From JBCBSK01 sp965250105 (lineage in GTDB: Bacteria; Pseudomonadota; Alphaproteobacteria; Rhizobiales; Tepidamorphaceae), in contig OZ252290.1 in NCBI GenBank assembly GCA_965250105.1, forward strand, positions 3,162,001-3,226,000: 64,000 nt of DNA. Direction: 5' to 3'. Below the pieces are notes generated by a model. It saw nothing but the letters and a program-made list of their open reading frames with translations, searched no databases and was not told the DNA's origin. Positions 53,850 through 64,000 of the stretch are shown piece after piece. Positions within the stretch are counted from its first letter, which is position 1. Each line of letters starts with the position of its first letter. A program made the translations under genes and the position numbers.

Positions 53850-54761
53850 ATGATTCAGCTAACCCTCAAACAGCTCCGCTATTTCGATGCGCTGGGGCGT
53901 CACGGCCATTTCGGGCGTGCGGCGGAGGCCTGCGCGATCAGCCAGCCGGCGCTGTCGATGCAGATCAAGGAATTGGAGGACGTGCTCGGCGCGGTCCTGG
54001 TCGAGCGCGGCCCGCGCCAGGTTCGGCTGACGAGTTTCGGCGAGGAAGCCGCCCAGCGCGCCCGCGAGATCCTGCGCTCGGTCGAGGAACTGGGCGATCT
54101 CGCGCGCGCTTCCGGCGACAGGTTGGTCGGCCGGCTCCGAGTCGGGGTCATTCCGACGGTCGCGCCCTATCTCCTGCCCGCCGTCATCGGGGATCTCGCC
54201 GAGGCCCATCCCGGCCTCGACATCCATGTGCGCGAGACGGTGACGCCCAAGCTGATTCAGGAGCTTGCCGAGGGCCGGCTCGATACCGCGATCGTCGCCC
54301 TGCCGGTATCCGAACCGGCGCTCGACGAGGTGGCGCTGTTTTCCGAGCATTTCGTCCTGGTGCGGCCGAGCGACGACGCGGCGGCACCGGTGCCGAGCGC
54401 CGAGATGCTGCGCGACATGCGGCTCCTGCTGCTCGAGGAAGGCCACTGTTTTCGCGATCAGGCGCTGTCATTCTGCGACATGGGCGCCGCGCCGCCGCGC
54501 GAATTGCTCGATGCGAGCTCGTTGTCGACGCTCGTGCAGATGGTTGGCGCCGGCATGGGGGTGACGCTGATCCCGGAAATGGCGCTGCCGGTCGAGACGC
54601 GCTCGGCCTCGGTCTCGGTGGCCCGGTTCAAGGCGCCCGAACCGTCGCGGACGATCGGCATGGTGTGGCGCAAGGCGAGCCCGCTCGCCGATCAGCTCTG
54701 GCAGATATCGGATGTGGTGCGTGATGCGGCCGACCGCGTGCGCCGCCGCCGCGCGGCTTGA
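53850..54761 (+). CDS. oxyR: Peroxide-sensing regulator OxyR
   Basis: This is a LysR-family protein of 303 residues. The N-terminal HTH (LRYFDALGRHGHFGRAAEAC then AISQPALSMQIKELED) is followed by a sensor domain. That domain has the two redox cysteines in the pattern GHCFRDQALSFC, about residues 199 and 208, which form the peroxide-induced disulfide in OxyR. It is divergent from katG, its usual target. Both cysteines and the spacing are intact, so it should be functional. Confidence 0.92.
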   Translation: MIQLTLKQLRYFDALGRHGHFGRAAEACAISQPALSMQIKELEDVLGAVLVERGPRQVRLTSFGEEAAQRAREILRSVEELGDLARASGDRLVGRLRVGVIPTVAPYLLPAVIGDLAEAHPGLDIHVRETVTPKLIQELAEGRLDTAIVALPVSEPALDEVALFSEHFVLVRPSDDAAAPVPSAEMLRDMRLLLLEEGHCFRDQALSFCDMGAAPPRELLDASSLSTLVQMVGAGMGVTLIPEMALPVETRSASVSVARFKAPEPSRTIGMVWRKASPLADQLWQISDVVRDAADRVRRRRAA

Positions 54762-54778
54762 TGTGAAGCGAGTCGGAC

Positions 54779-55480
54779 CTAGAGTTCCGACCGCATCAGA
54801 TAACCCGGCATATAGGTCAACCGGACATGGGTGATCGGCCGGTCGCCGGTCCAGGTCACGCGCTCCATGGCGAACAGCGCCGCCCCCGGCTCGGTATCGA
54901 GATGGCGCGCCAGATCGGCGTCGGCGGCGAGCGCGAAGAAGGCGATGTCGCCATGGCTATAGGGCGAATTGTGCACCAGCCATTCATTGGCGCTGACCGT
55001 GTCGAAGCGCTGGTGCTCGGCGTCGGGCACGGTGCCGAGATCGATATGCCGGTCCTCGACGATGAACGGCCTGTCGTCGGCGAAGTGCAGCGTTGATATC
55101 CGCAAGGTCCTCCGCCCGAGCGCGACCGGCACAGGCCCGGTTAGCAGCGTCCTTGTCGACAGGATCTCCGAGGAGAGCAGGCTGTGGCGATAGGCGGCGC
55201 CGCGCGCCTCGACCTCCTCGCGGATGATGGGAATGGTCAGCGTCGCGCGCTGCGGCGGATTGACGGCGACGCGCGTGCCGGCCTTGCGCTTGCGCAGGAC
55301 GAGCCCGCTTGCCGCGAGATCGCGCAAGGCGCGGTTCATCGTCGTGCGCGCGCAGCCGAATTCGGCGGCGAGATCCGCTTCATGCGGGATCTGGTCGCCC
55401 GGCTGCCAGACGCGTTCATGGATCCGGCGGCGCAGTTCGTCGCGGATCGTCGTCCAGGAATTGGCGTCGCTCAGCGTCAC
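54779..55480 (-). CDS. hutC: Histidine utilisation repressor HutC (GntR family)
   Basis: In this 233-residue protein, residues 5-75 form a GntR winged helix (IRDELRRRIHERVWQPGDQI, then AAEFGCARTTMNRALRDLAA). The remainder is the UTRA ligand domain that binds urocanate in HutC. Its start overlaps the hutF stop by four bases (55477-55480), so both are made from one minus-strand mRNA. It should repress both hut operons until urocanate accumulates. Confidence 0.9.
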   Translation of the reverse strand: MTLSDANSWTTIRDELRRRIHERVWQPGDQIPHEADLAAEFGCARTTMNRALRDLAASGLVLRKRKAGTRVAVNPPQRATLTIPIIREEVEARGAAYRHSLLSSEILSTRTLLTGPVPVALGRRTLRISTLHFADDRPFIVEDRHIDLGTVPDAEHQRFDTVSANEWLVHNSPYSHGDIAFFALAADADLARHLDTEPGAALFAMERVTWTGDRPITHVRLTYMPGYLMRSEL

Positions 55481-56868
55481 AATCTTTGTCTCAGATCCCG
55501 CATGGTTTCGCGATAGCGCGCCCGGATGGCGTCCGCCGCCCGGTGGCGCCCCTCCGTTACCACATGCCGCCCGGCCGACCAGACATCGGTGACGAGGCGA
55601 TCGTCGCCGGTAAAGATGAAAGCGTCGAGAATCTCGTCACCGGTGCGGCCGTCGAGATCGATGGCCTCCGCATCGAGCGCCACGAGATCGGCCAGCTGGC
55701 CCGGCGCCAGCGTGCCACCGTTACGCCCCAGCGCCTGCGCGCCGCCCGAGGTCGCCATGTCGAACAGCACCCGCCCGGTGGATTTGTCCGGCGTGGCCAG
55801 CGCCGCCCGGCTGTGATCCCTAAGGCGCTGGGAATAGTCGAGGCCGCGCAATTCCTCGGACAAGCTGATGCGGATATTGGAATCGGACCCGATGCCGAAT
55901 CGCCCGCCAGCGGCCACATAGCGCACGGCGTCGAAGATGCCGTCGCCGAGATTGGCCTCGGTGATCGGGCAGAGACCGGCGACGGCGCCCGACCGGGCCA
56001 GTGCCACGGTCTCGGCCGGCGTCATCTGCGTGCAGTGAATGAGGCACCAATTGGCGCCGACGTCATGGGCCGACAGAAGCCCCTCGACCGGCCGCTTGCC
56101 AGTGGCGGCGCGCACTTCCTCGACTTCGGCGGTCTGTTCGGCGACGTGAATGTGAAGCGGGGCGGGGCCGGCCAGCGCGACCGCCCGGCGCAGCCCGTCC
56201 GCATCGACCGCGCGCAGCGAATGCGGCGCGACACCGATCCGCGCATCGGCGGGAAGCCGTGCCAGACCCGCGCGCGCGGCTTCATAGAGCCGCGTGAAAC
56301 GGTCGACATCATTGCCGAAGCGGATCTGGCCGGGCGACAGGCCGCGCCGGTCGCAGCCGCCATATTGGTAGAGCACCGGCAGCAGCGTCAGGCCGATGCC
56401 GGTCCGATCGGCGGCGGCGATGATGCGGTCCGACATTTCCGCGAGGTTCCCGTAGGTCCGCCCGCCCGGCTGGTGATGCAGGTAGTGGAACTCGCCGACC
56501 GCCGCATAGCCGGCTTCGAGCATCTCCATCTGAACGAAGGCCGCGATGGCCTCGACATCGTCTGGCGTCAGCGTGTCGAGAAAGCGGAACATGATGCGGC
56601 GCCAGGTCCAGAAGCTGTCGCCCGAGGCCTGTCCGCGATGTTCGCTCATCCCCGCCATGGCGCGCTGAAAGGCGTGGCTGTGGAGATTGCCCGGCGCGGG
56701 CAGGAGAATGCCGACCGCCTGATCGGTTGAGCCATCATGTTGCGTCTGATCGGTCACGACGGAAGCGATCTCGCCGGCGCCGTCGAGCATCACGACGACG
56801 TTCTCGGCCCAGCCCCCGGGCAACAGTGCCTTGCGTGCAAATACCGTCTTCGCCGCCTCGCCGGACAT
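55477..56868 (-). CDS. hutF: Formimidoylglutamate deiminase
   Basis: I start at ATG 56868, seven bases after AGGA, rather than at in-frame ATGs 6 or 13 codons upstream. The product has 463 residues. This amidohydrolase converts N-formimidoyl-glutamate to N-formyl-glutamate and ammonia. The metal motif NLHSHAFQRAMAG (about 62) and PLHIHVAEQTAEVEE, with the Asp in GIGSDSNIRIS, are as in HutF. Together with hutG it defines the five-step route through formylglutamate, typical of Pseudomonas and many Alphaproteobacteria. It is divergent from hutI. Confidence 0.92.
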   Translation of the reverse strand: MSGEAAKTVFARKALLPGGWAENVVVMLDGAGEIASVVTDQTQHDGSTDQAVGILLPAPGNLHSHAFQRAMAGMSEHRGQASGDSFWTWRRIMFRFLDTLTPDDVEAIAAFVQMEMLEAGYAAVGEFHYLHHQPGGRTYGNLAEMSDRIIAAADRTGIGLTLLPVLYQYGGCDRRGLSPGQIRFGNDVDRFTRLYEAARAGLARLPADARIGVAPHSLRAVDADGLRRAVALAGPAPLHIHVAEQTAEVEEVRAATGKRPVEGLLSAHDVGANWCLIHCTQMTPAETVALARSGAVAGLCPITEANLGDGIFDAVRYVAAGGRFGIGSDSNIRISLSEELRGLDYSQRLRDHSRAALATPDKSTGRVLFDMATSGGAQALGRNGGTLAPGQLADLVALDAEAIDLDGRTGDEILDAFIFTGDDRLVTDVWSAGRHVVTEGRHRAADAIRARYRETMRDLRQRL

Positions 56869-56945
56869 GTCGGTTCCTCGCATTGACAGGTTATTATGTG
56901 CATGCATATTATCGTTTATCGCGATCCGATCAAGGTGGGACTCCG

Positions 56946-58151
56946 GTGTCGAAGCGCCTTCTGACCCATGCCCGTCTGGCCAGCTTCCAGGAGACCGGGG
57001 CGCCCTATGGGCTGATCGATGGGGCGAGCCTGGCCATCCAAGACGGCCGTATCGCCTGGGTCGGCGCGGCCGGGGCGGAGCCCGACAATTTTGCCGGCGT
57101 CGAACCGGATGATCTCGGCGGCCGGTTGGTGACGCCGGGGCTGATCGATTGCCATACCCATATCGTTCACGGTGGCGACCGGGCGCGGGAATTCGAATTG
57201 CGCCTCGAAGGCGCGTCCTATGAGGAGATCGCGCGCGCCGGCGGCGGCATCGTATCGACCGTCGCGGCGACGCGGGCGGCCAGCGAGGACAAGCTTCTGG
57301 CCTCGGCGCTGCGCCGGGTCGATGCGCTGATCGCCGAAGGCGCCACCATGCTCGAAATCAAGTCCGGCTATGGTCTCGACCAGGAGACGGAGGTGCGCAT
57401 GCTGCGGGTCGCCCGCCGGATCGCCGGCGAACGGCCGATCCGGGTCCGGACGAGCTTTCTCGGCGCGCATGCTGTTCCCCCTGAATTCACGGGCGATGCG
57501 GACGGTTACATCGACCGGGTCTGCCTGCCCGCGCTGGAGGTCGCCGCCGCCGAAGGGCTTGTCGATGCGGTGGATGGCTTCTGCGAGGGGATCGCCTTTT
57601 CGCCGGATCAGATCCGGCGCGTCTTCGAGCGGGCCATCGATCTAGGTTTGCCGGTTAAGCTTCATGCCGAGCAATTATCCGATCTCGGCGGGGCACGGCT
57701 GGCCGCTTCCTTTGGTGCTTTGTCGGCTGATCATCTCGAATATCTCTCCGATGACGGCGTCCGGGCGATGGCCGAGAGCGGCAGCGTCGCGGTGCTTCTG
57801 CCCGGCGCCTTCTACACCTTGCGCGAGACGCACCGACCGCCGGTCGCCTCGTTGCGCGATCATGGCGTGCCGATCGCGCTCGCGACCGACTGCAATCCGG
57901 GCTCGTCGCCGCTCGCCTCGCTGCTGCTCACGCTGAACATGGGCTCGACCCTGTTCCGCCTGACGCCCGAGGAAGCGCTCGCCGGCGTCACGGTCCACGC
58001 GGCGCGCGCGCTGGGCCTGGACGATTGTGGTCGCATCGCCGTCGGCCAGCGCGCCGACCTCGCTGTCTGGGATGTCGCGCATCCCGCCGAACTGGCTTAC
58101 CGGATCGGCTTCAACGCGCTGCACCGGCGGATCTTCGGGGGCGCCGGATGA
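56946..58151 (+). CDS. hutI: Imidazolonepropionase
   Basis: I use GTG 56946, which follows AAGGTGGGA at a good distance. The product has 401 residues. It opens the imidazolone ring to give formimidoyl-glutamate. The metal site DCHTHIVHGGDRAREFE is near residue 73, and further ligands are in KLHAEQLSDLGG and ATDCNPGSSP. It overlaps the hutH start by four bases (ATGA). The 77-base spacer to hutF carries the divergent promoters, but no certain HutC operator was seen. Confidence 0.93.
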   Translation: MSKRLLTHARLASFQETGAPYGLIDGASLAIQDGRIAWVGAAGAEPDNFAGVEPDDLGGRLVTPGLIDCHTHIVHGGDRAREFELRLEGASYEEIARAGGGIVSTVAATRAASEDKLLASALRRVDALIAEGATMLEIKSGYGLDQETEVRMLRVARRIAGERPIRVRTSFLGAHAVPPEFTGDADGYIDRVCLPALEVAAAEGLVDAVDGFCEGIAFSPDQIRRVFERAIDLGLPVKLHAEQLSDLGGARLAASFGALSADHLEYLSDDGVRAMAESGSVAVLLPGAFYTLRETHRPPVASLRDHGVPIALATDCNPGSSPLASLLLTLNMGSTLFRLTPEEALAGVTVHAARALGLDDCGRIAVGQRADLAVWDVAHPAELAYRIGFNALHRRIFGGAG

Positions 58152-59704
58152 GCCCGCGCATACTGACGCCGGGAGAGGCGACGCTGGCCGGGATCGAGGC
58201 GATTTATCGGGCGGATCTTCCGGTTCGGATTGACCGCGCGGCGCGGCCCGGGATCGAGCGCGCCGCCGGGAAGGTCGCCGAGGCCGCGCGCGGCGATGAG
58301 GCCGTCTATGGCGTCAATACGGGCTTCGGCAAGCTCGCCAGCGTCAAGATCGCCGCAGGCGATACCGAAAAGCTGCAGCGCAATCTGATCCTATCGCATT
58401 GCTCGGGCGTCGGCGAACCGCTCGACGCGGCCACCACGCGGCTGATGATGGTGCTCAAGCTGCTGTCGCTCGGGCGTGGCGCCTCGGGCGTCCGACTGGA
58501 CGTGCTCGACCTAATCGAGGCCTGTCTCGAACGCGGCGTCACCCCGGTGATCCCGGCGCAGGGGTCGGTCGGTGCCTCGGGCGATCTGGCACCACTCGCC
58601 CATATGACGGCCGTGCTCATCGGCGAGGGCGAGGCCTGGCACAACGGTGAGCGGCTGTCCGGCGGGGCGGCCTTGCGGCGCGCGGGGCTGACGCCGGTCG
58701 TGCTCGGCCCGAAGGAGGGTCTGGGGCTCATCAACGGCACCCAGTTCTCGACCGCTTGCGCCCTTGTCGGCCTGTTCGATGCCTGGCGGCTGGCCGAGGC
58801 GACGCTCGTCACGGCGGCGATGTCGACCGATGCGATCATGGGCTCGACCGCGCCGCTTCTCCCGGAGATCCACGCCCTGCGCGGCCATCGCGGCCAGATC
58901 GAGGTGGCCGCGGCGATGCGCGCCCTGATCGACGGATCGGAGATCCGCGAAAGCCATCGCGACGACGATGCCCGCGTCCAGGACCCCTACTGCATCCGCT
59001 GCCAGCCGCAGGTCGCGGGCGCCTGCGTCGATCTGTTGCGCATGGCGGCCGGCACGCTCGCCATCGAGGCCAATGCGGCGACCGACAACCCGCTGGTGCT
59101 GCATGAGGCCGATCGGATCGTGTCGGGCGGCAATTTCCATGCCGAGCCCGTCGCCTTCGCCGCCGACCAGATCGCGCTGGCCATCGCCGAACTGGGCGCC
59201 ATCGCCCAACGCCGCGTCGCGCTGATGGTCGATCCGGCGCTGTCCTTCGACCTGCCGCCCTTCCTGGCCCGCGATCCGGGGCTGAATTCGGGCATGATGA
59301 TCGCCGAGGTCACCACCGCCGCCCTGATGAGCGAGAACAAGCATCTCGCCAATCCGTGCTCGACCGATTCGACGCCGACCAGCGCCAATCAGGAAGACCA
59401 TGTGTCGATGGCGGCCCATGGCGCGCGGCGCCTCCAGCGCATGACGGCCAATCTAGCGCATATTCTCGGCGTCGAACTGCTCTGCGCCGCGGAAGGCATC
59501 GACTACCGGGCGCCGCTCAAAACGAGCGCCCCGTTGCGCGCGGCCATCGCCGGTCTGCGCGCCATCGTGCCGCCCCTAACCGAAGACCGCTATCTCGCCC
59601 CCGATCTCGAACGCGCGACCGACTTCGTCGCCTCGCGCGGCCTCGCCGCCAGCGTGGCGCCCGACAGCCTTCTGACCCTGGAGCCGGATCATGGACCCGG
59701 TTGA
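58148..59704 (+). CDS. hutH: Histidine ammonia-lyase
   Basis: The start ATG 58148 overlaps hutI, giving 518 residues. It removes ammonia from histidine to form urocanate, the first step. GSVGASGDLAPLAHM (about residue 140) contains the Ala-Ser-Gly that cyclises into the MIO cofactor. An early YGVNTGFG and the later QDPYCIRCQPQ are also typical. It overlaps hutG by 14 bases, so the operon is tightly coupled. Confidence 0.94.
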   Translation: MSPRILTPGEATLAGIEAIYRADLPVRIDRAARPGIERAAGKVAEAARGDEAVYGVNTGFGKLASVKIAAGDTEKLQRNLILSHCSGVGEPLDAATTRLMMVLKLLSLGRGASGVRLDVLDLIEACLERGVTPVIPAQGSVGASGDLAPLAHMTAVLIGEGEAWHNGERLSGGAALRRAGLTPVVLGPKEGLGLINGTQFSTACALVGLFDAWRLAEATLVTAAMSTDAIMGSTAPLLPEIHALRGHRGQIEVAAAMRALIDGSEIRESHRDDDARVQDPYCIRCQPQVAGACVDLLRMAAGTLAIEANAATDNPLVLHEADRIVSGGNFHAEPVAFAADQIALAIAELGAIAQRRVALMVDPALSFDLPPFLARDPGLNSGMMIAEVTTAALMSENKHLANPCSTDSTPTSANQEDHVSMAAHGARRLQRMTANLAHILGVELLCAAEGIDYRAPLKTSAPLRAAIAGLRAIVPPLTEDRYLAPDLERATDFVASRGLAASVAPDSLLTLEPDHGPG

Positions 59705-60503
59705 GGTCACGCGCGGCGACGGCCCGGTCGTGCTCGGCGTGCCGCATGCCGGGACCTTCCTGCCCGGTCCCGTCTGGGCGGCGCTGAACGAGACCGGCCA
59801 CAAGCTCGCCGACACCGATTGGCATGTCGACCGGCTCTATGCCGGCCTGCTGCCGGGCGCGACCATGGTGCGGGCCAATTTCCACCGCTATGTGATCGAC
59901 GCCAATCGCGATCCCCACGGCGCGAGCCTTTACCCCGGCCGCAACACCACCACGCTCTGTCCGGTAACCGATTTCGACGGCCGGCCGATCTATCGCGACG
60001 GCCTGGAACCGGGACCCGACGAGATCGCCGCGCGGCTCGAGGCCTGGCACCAGCCCTATCATCGCGCCCTGGCCGATGAACTCGCCCGCATCCGCGAACG
60101 CCACGGCCTGGCCATTCTCTATGACTGCCATTCGATCCGCTCGGTCGTGCCCTTCCTGTTCGACGGCACGCTGCCGGATTTCAACATCGGCACCAATGGC
60201 GGGGTCACCTGCGCCCCGGCGATCGAGGGGATCGTCGTGGCCGGGACGCGCGCCGCCGAAGGCTATCGCGGCATCCTCAATGGCCGCTTCAAGGGCGGTT
60301 GGACGACGCGCCATTACGGCCGGCCCGACAGCGGTATCCACGCTATCCAGATGGAACTGGCGCAGCGCACCCATCTGGCATCGGAAGAGTTCCCCTTCGC
60401 CTACGATCCGGACAAGGCGGAAAAGCTGCGCGCCCCGCTGAGGGCCATTCTCGGCGCGCTGGAAGACTGGGCGCTGGCACAGGCCGGGACCGGAAAGGCA
60501 TGA
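59691..60503 (+). CDS. hutG: N-formylglutamate deformylase
   Basis: The 270-residue product, of the HutG/FGase family, cleaves formylglutamate to glutamate and formate. It has VPHAGTFLPGPVW near the start, DWHVDRLYAG and NRDPHGASLYPG with zinc ligands, and DCHSIRS (about 145). It is the last enzyme of the route set up by hutF. Its ATG lies inside the 3' end of hutH. Confidence 0.92.
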   Translation: MDPVEVTRGDGPVVLGVPHAGTFLPGPVWAALNETGHKLADTDWHVDRLYAGLLPGATMVRANFHRYVIDANRDPHGASLYPGRNTTTLCPVTDFDGRPIYRDGLEPGPDEIAARLEAWHQPYHRALADELARIRERHGLAILYDCHSIRSVVPFLFDGTLPDFNIGTNGGVTCAPAIEGIVVAGTRAAEGYRGILNGRFKGGWTTRHYGRPDSGIHAIQMELAQRTHLASEEFPFAYDPDKAEKLRAPLRAILGALEDWALAQAGTGKA

Positions 60504-60558
60504 GAACGACCGGCCGGCGGCCGACCGAAGACAACGAGCGAGACAGGGACCAGAAGGC

Positions 60559-62235
<1,677 letters not shown>

Positions 62236-62291
62236 CGGAACCATCCGGCCGAACGCCCCACGGGCTCACCCATGAAAGAGGGATGCATCAG

Positions 62292-63380
62292 ATGAAAAGA
62301 CGCGATTTTCTCAAGGCCGGCGCGATGGGCGCCGCCGCCACCACGCTGGCGACGCCGGCGATCGCCCAGGATATCCGCCAGTGGCGCATGGTCACCGCCT
62401 GGCCGAAGAACCTGCCCGGCCCGGGCGTCGCCGCCCAGATGCTGGCCGACCGCATCACTGCGCTGTCGGGCGGGCGCATCGAGGTCCAGCTCTTCGCCGC
62501 CGGCGAGATCGTGCCCGGCAATGGCGTGTTCGATGCCGTTGGCCAGGGCACGGCCGATCTCTATCACGCGGTGCCCGCCTATTGGGGCTCGAAGTCGAAG
62601 GGCATCCTGCTGTTCGGCTCCCAGCCCTTCGGCTTGACGGCATCGGAACAGGTCGGCTGGCTGGTGCATGGCGGCGGTCAGGCGCTCTATGACGAGATCT
62701 ATGCCCGCTTCAACCTGAAGCCCTTCCTGTGCGGCAATTCCGGCGCGCAATGGGCTGGCTGGTTCCGCAACGAGATCACCGGCGTCGACGATCTGCGCGG
62801 CATGAAGTTCCGCTCCACCGGCCTGTCGTCGGAAATGTTCGCACGCATCGGCATGGCGGTGCAGGCGATGAGCGGCCCGGCCATGTTCCAGGCGTTGCAA
62901 TCGGGCGCACTCGATGCCGGCGAGTTCATCGGCCCCTGGACCGACAGCGCGCTCGGCTATTACCAGATCGCCAAGAACTACTACTGGCCCGGCGTCGGCG
63001 AACCGTCCTCGGCCGAGGAATGCGCCGTCAATCTGGAAGCCTATAACGACCTGCCGGACGATCTGAAGGCCGCGGTCGCCCAAGCCTGCGCCAGCCTCTA
63101 CAACGACGTTCTGACGGAATACAACACCAAGAGCGCCCAGGCCCTGCCGCAGCTCGTCTCCGAGCATGGCGTCATGGTGCGCAAACTGCCCGACGACGTC
63201 ATCATCGCGCTCGGCAATGCCGCCGGCGAGGTGATCGCGGAAATGCGCGACGATGGCGACGATCTCGTCAAGCGCATCACCGAGAGCTTCCTGACCTATC
63301 GCCAGCTGACCAAGGACTACATGCCTTATGCCGACAATGGGCAGATGAATGCCCGCGTGATGGACTACACCTACGGCTGA
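62292..63380 (+). CDS. dctP: TRAP transporter substrate-binding protein, TakP-like
   Basis: I use ATG 62292, nine bases after GAGGG. Another ATG three codons earlier sits too close to it. The 362 residues begin with a Tat-type leader (MKRRDFLKAGAMGAAATTLA, cut near PAIAQ). The mature part resembles TakP, the 2-oxo-acid binding protein, in blocks such as VTAWPKNLPGPGV, FDAVGQGTADLYH and GMKFRSTGLSSEMFA. It starts 56 bases after hutU on the same strand and is followed by the other TRAP genes, so it probably delivers a hut-related substrate. Confidence 0.85.
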   Translation: MKRRDFLKAGAMGAAATTLATPAIAQDIRQWRMVTAWPKNLPGPGVAAQMLADRITALSGGRIEVQLFAAGEIVPGNGVFDAVGQGTADLYHAVPAYWGSKSKGILLFGSQPFGLTASEQVGWLVHGGGQALYDEIYARFNLKPFLCGNSGAQWAGWFRNEITGVDDLRGMKFRSTGLSSEMFARIGMAVQAMSGPAMFQALQSGALDAGEFIGPWTDSALGYYQIAKNYYWPGVGEPSSAEECAVNLEAYNDLPDDLKAAVAQACASLYNDVLTEYNTKSAQALPQLVSEHGVMVRKLPDDVIIALGNAAGEVIAEMRDDGDDLVKRITESFLTYRQLTKDYMPYADNGQMNARVMDYTYG

Positions 63381-63475
63381 TCGTCGGCGCCCACGGGCTG
63401 GCGCGAGGCGCGCCGGCCCGTGACGGCGGGCGGACGAACGGTGTCTGAAGGCAAGAGGGGCAGGGCAGGACGCTG

Positions 63476-63979
63476 ATGGACAGGATTGCCAGCGCTCTCG
63501 AACGCGTCAATGCCGTCGTCGGCCATGTCCTGTGCTGGGCCGCGCTGGCCATGCTGCTATTGCAGTTCGTCATCGTGCTGCTGCGCTATGTGTTCGGCTA
63601 CAGCTTCATCTTCCTCGACGAGGGCGTGCTCTACTTCCACGCCGCGATCTTCATGCTGGGCGCGGGCTACACCTTTCTCGTCAATGCCCATGTCCGGGTC
63701 GACATCTTCTATTCGCGCCTGTCGCCGCGGCATCAGGCCGTCATCGACCTGTTCGGCCACAGCTTTCTTCTGACCCCGGCGCTCGCCATCCTGTTGTGGT
63801 ATTCCTGGCCCTATGTGGCGAGCAGCTGGGCGATCAGGGAGGGGCCGATCTCGGTCGGCGGCATCCCGGCGTCCTTCCTGCTGAAATCGCTGATCCCGGC
63901 CTACTGCATTCTGCTGCTCGTTCAGGCGCTCGCCGCTTTCCTGCGCGACATCCTGCGCCTCAGGGCGCCCGCATCATGA
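63476..63979 (+). CDS. dctQ: TRAP transporter small permease
   Basis: The 167-residue product has four membrane helices (about 18-38, 52-70, 92-112 and 132-152), the DctQ layout. It joins the large DctM permease in a sodium- or proton-driven uptake system. Its stop overlaps the next start by four bases (ATGA). A 95-base spacer follows dctP. Confidence 0.85.
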   Translation: MDRIASALERVNAVVGHVLCWAALAMLLLQFVIVLLRYVFGYSFIFLDEGVLYFHAAIFMLGAGYTFLVNAHVRVDIFYSRLSPRHQAVIDLFGHSFLLTPALAILLWYSWPYVASSWAIREGPISVGGIPASFLLKSLIPAYCILLLVQALAAFLRDILRLRAPAS

Positions 63980-64000
63980 CGCTGCCGCTCGATCTCTTGA
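63976..64000 (+). CDS. dctM: TRAP transporter large permease, start only
   Basis: Only eight codons (beginning MTLPLDLL) are present before the window ends. The call rests on the ATGA overlap with dctQ and the fixed gene order of TRAP systems. Confidence 0.6.

Overview
The window looks like an alphaproteobacterial chromosome, probably Hyphomicrobiales (Rhizobiales) or a near relative. The evidence is the high-GC codon use of the right half, the HutF/HutG form of histidine degradation, MalK-type and TRAP transporters, and IS3 and IS5 (IS427-group) elements of types common in these bacteria. No rRNA, complete tRNA or CRISPR array is visible. The placement is inferred from gene content and base composition only.

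Bases 1 to about 29,600 are a surface-glycan island of visibly lower and patchier GC, full of insertion sequences. On the minus strand at the left are a polysaccharide pyruvyl transferase family protein, a methyltransferase, a NeuA-like cytidylyltransferase and a sugar O-methyltransferase cut by the window edge. A GT-B-like protein follows on the plus strand. Then comes a dead IS3 element (4928-7119) that carries a nested IS5 and truncates manC, a 799-residue double glycosyltransferase, an ABC-exporter-like membrane domain without an ATPase, and another pyruvyl transferase family gene. After a second, identical dead IS3 (12647-13854) lies a nonulosonic (sialic-like) acid operon: a NeuA-PseG fusion, a TPR/GT-B protein, NeuB and a third pyruvyl transferase family protein. 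Next is the wbpA-wbpB-wbpD-wbpE operon for UDP-2,3-diacetamido-2,3-dideoxy-glucuronate, with a WbuB-like glycosyltransferase. The island ends in a pile of IS3 and IS5 copies and a broken large serine recombinase. It appears to make an acidic, methylated, possibly pyruvylated O-antigen, capsule or flagellar glycan.

From 29.7 kb onward the sequence is dense, high-GC chromosome. First is a mannose-1-phosphate guanylyltransferase fused to an AGE-type epimerase/isomerase, which could replace the truncated manC. Then come an AraC regulator and a co-directional run of an isochorismatase-like hydrolase, two YtcJ-like amidohydrolases, two XapX microproteins, a membrane-fusion protein and an MFS exporter. 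A sugar ABC transporter follows, with a LacI regulator and two matching palindromic operators. After it are dabB-dabA (inorganic carbon uptake) with a divergent LysR gene, and katG with divergent oxyR.

The right end is the histidine utilisation locus: hutC and hutF on the minus strand, and hutI-hutH-hutG-hutU on the plus strand. A TRAP transporter (dctP, dctQ and the start of dctM) follows directly, suggesting that it feeds this pathway.
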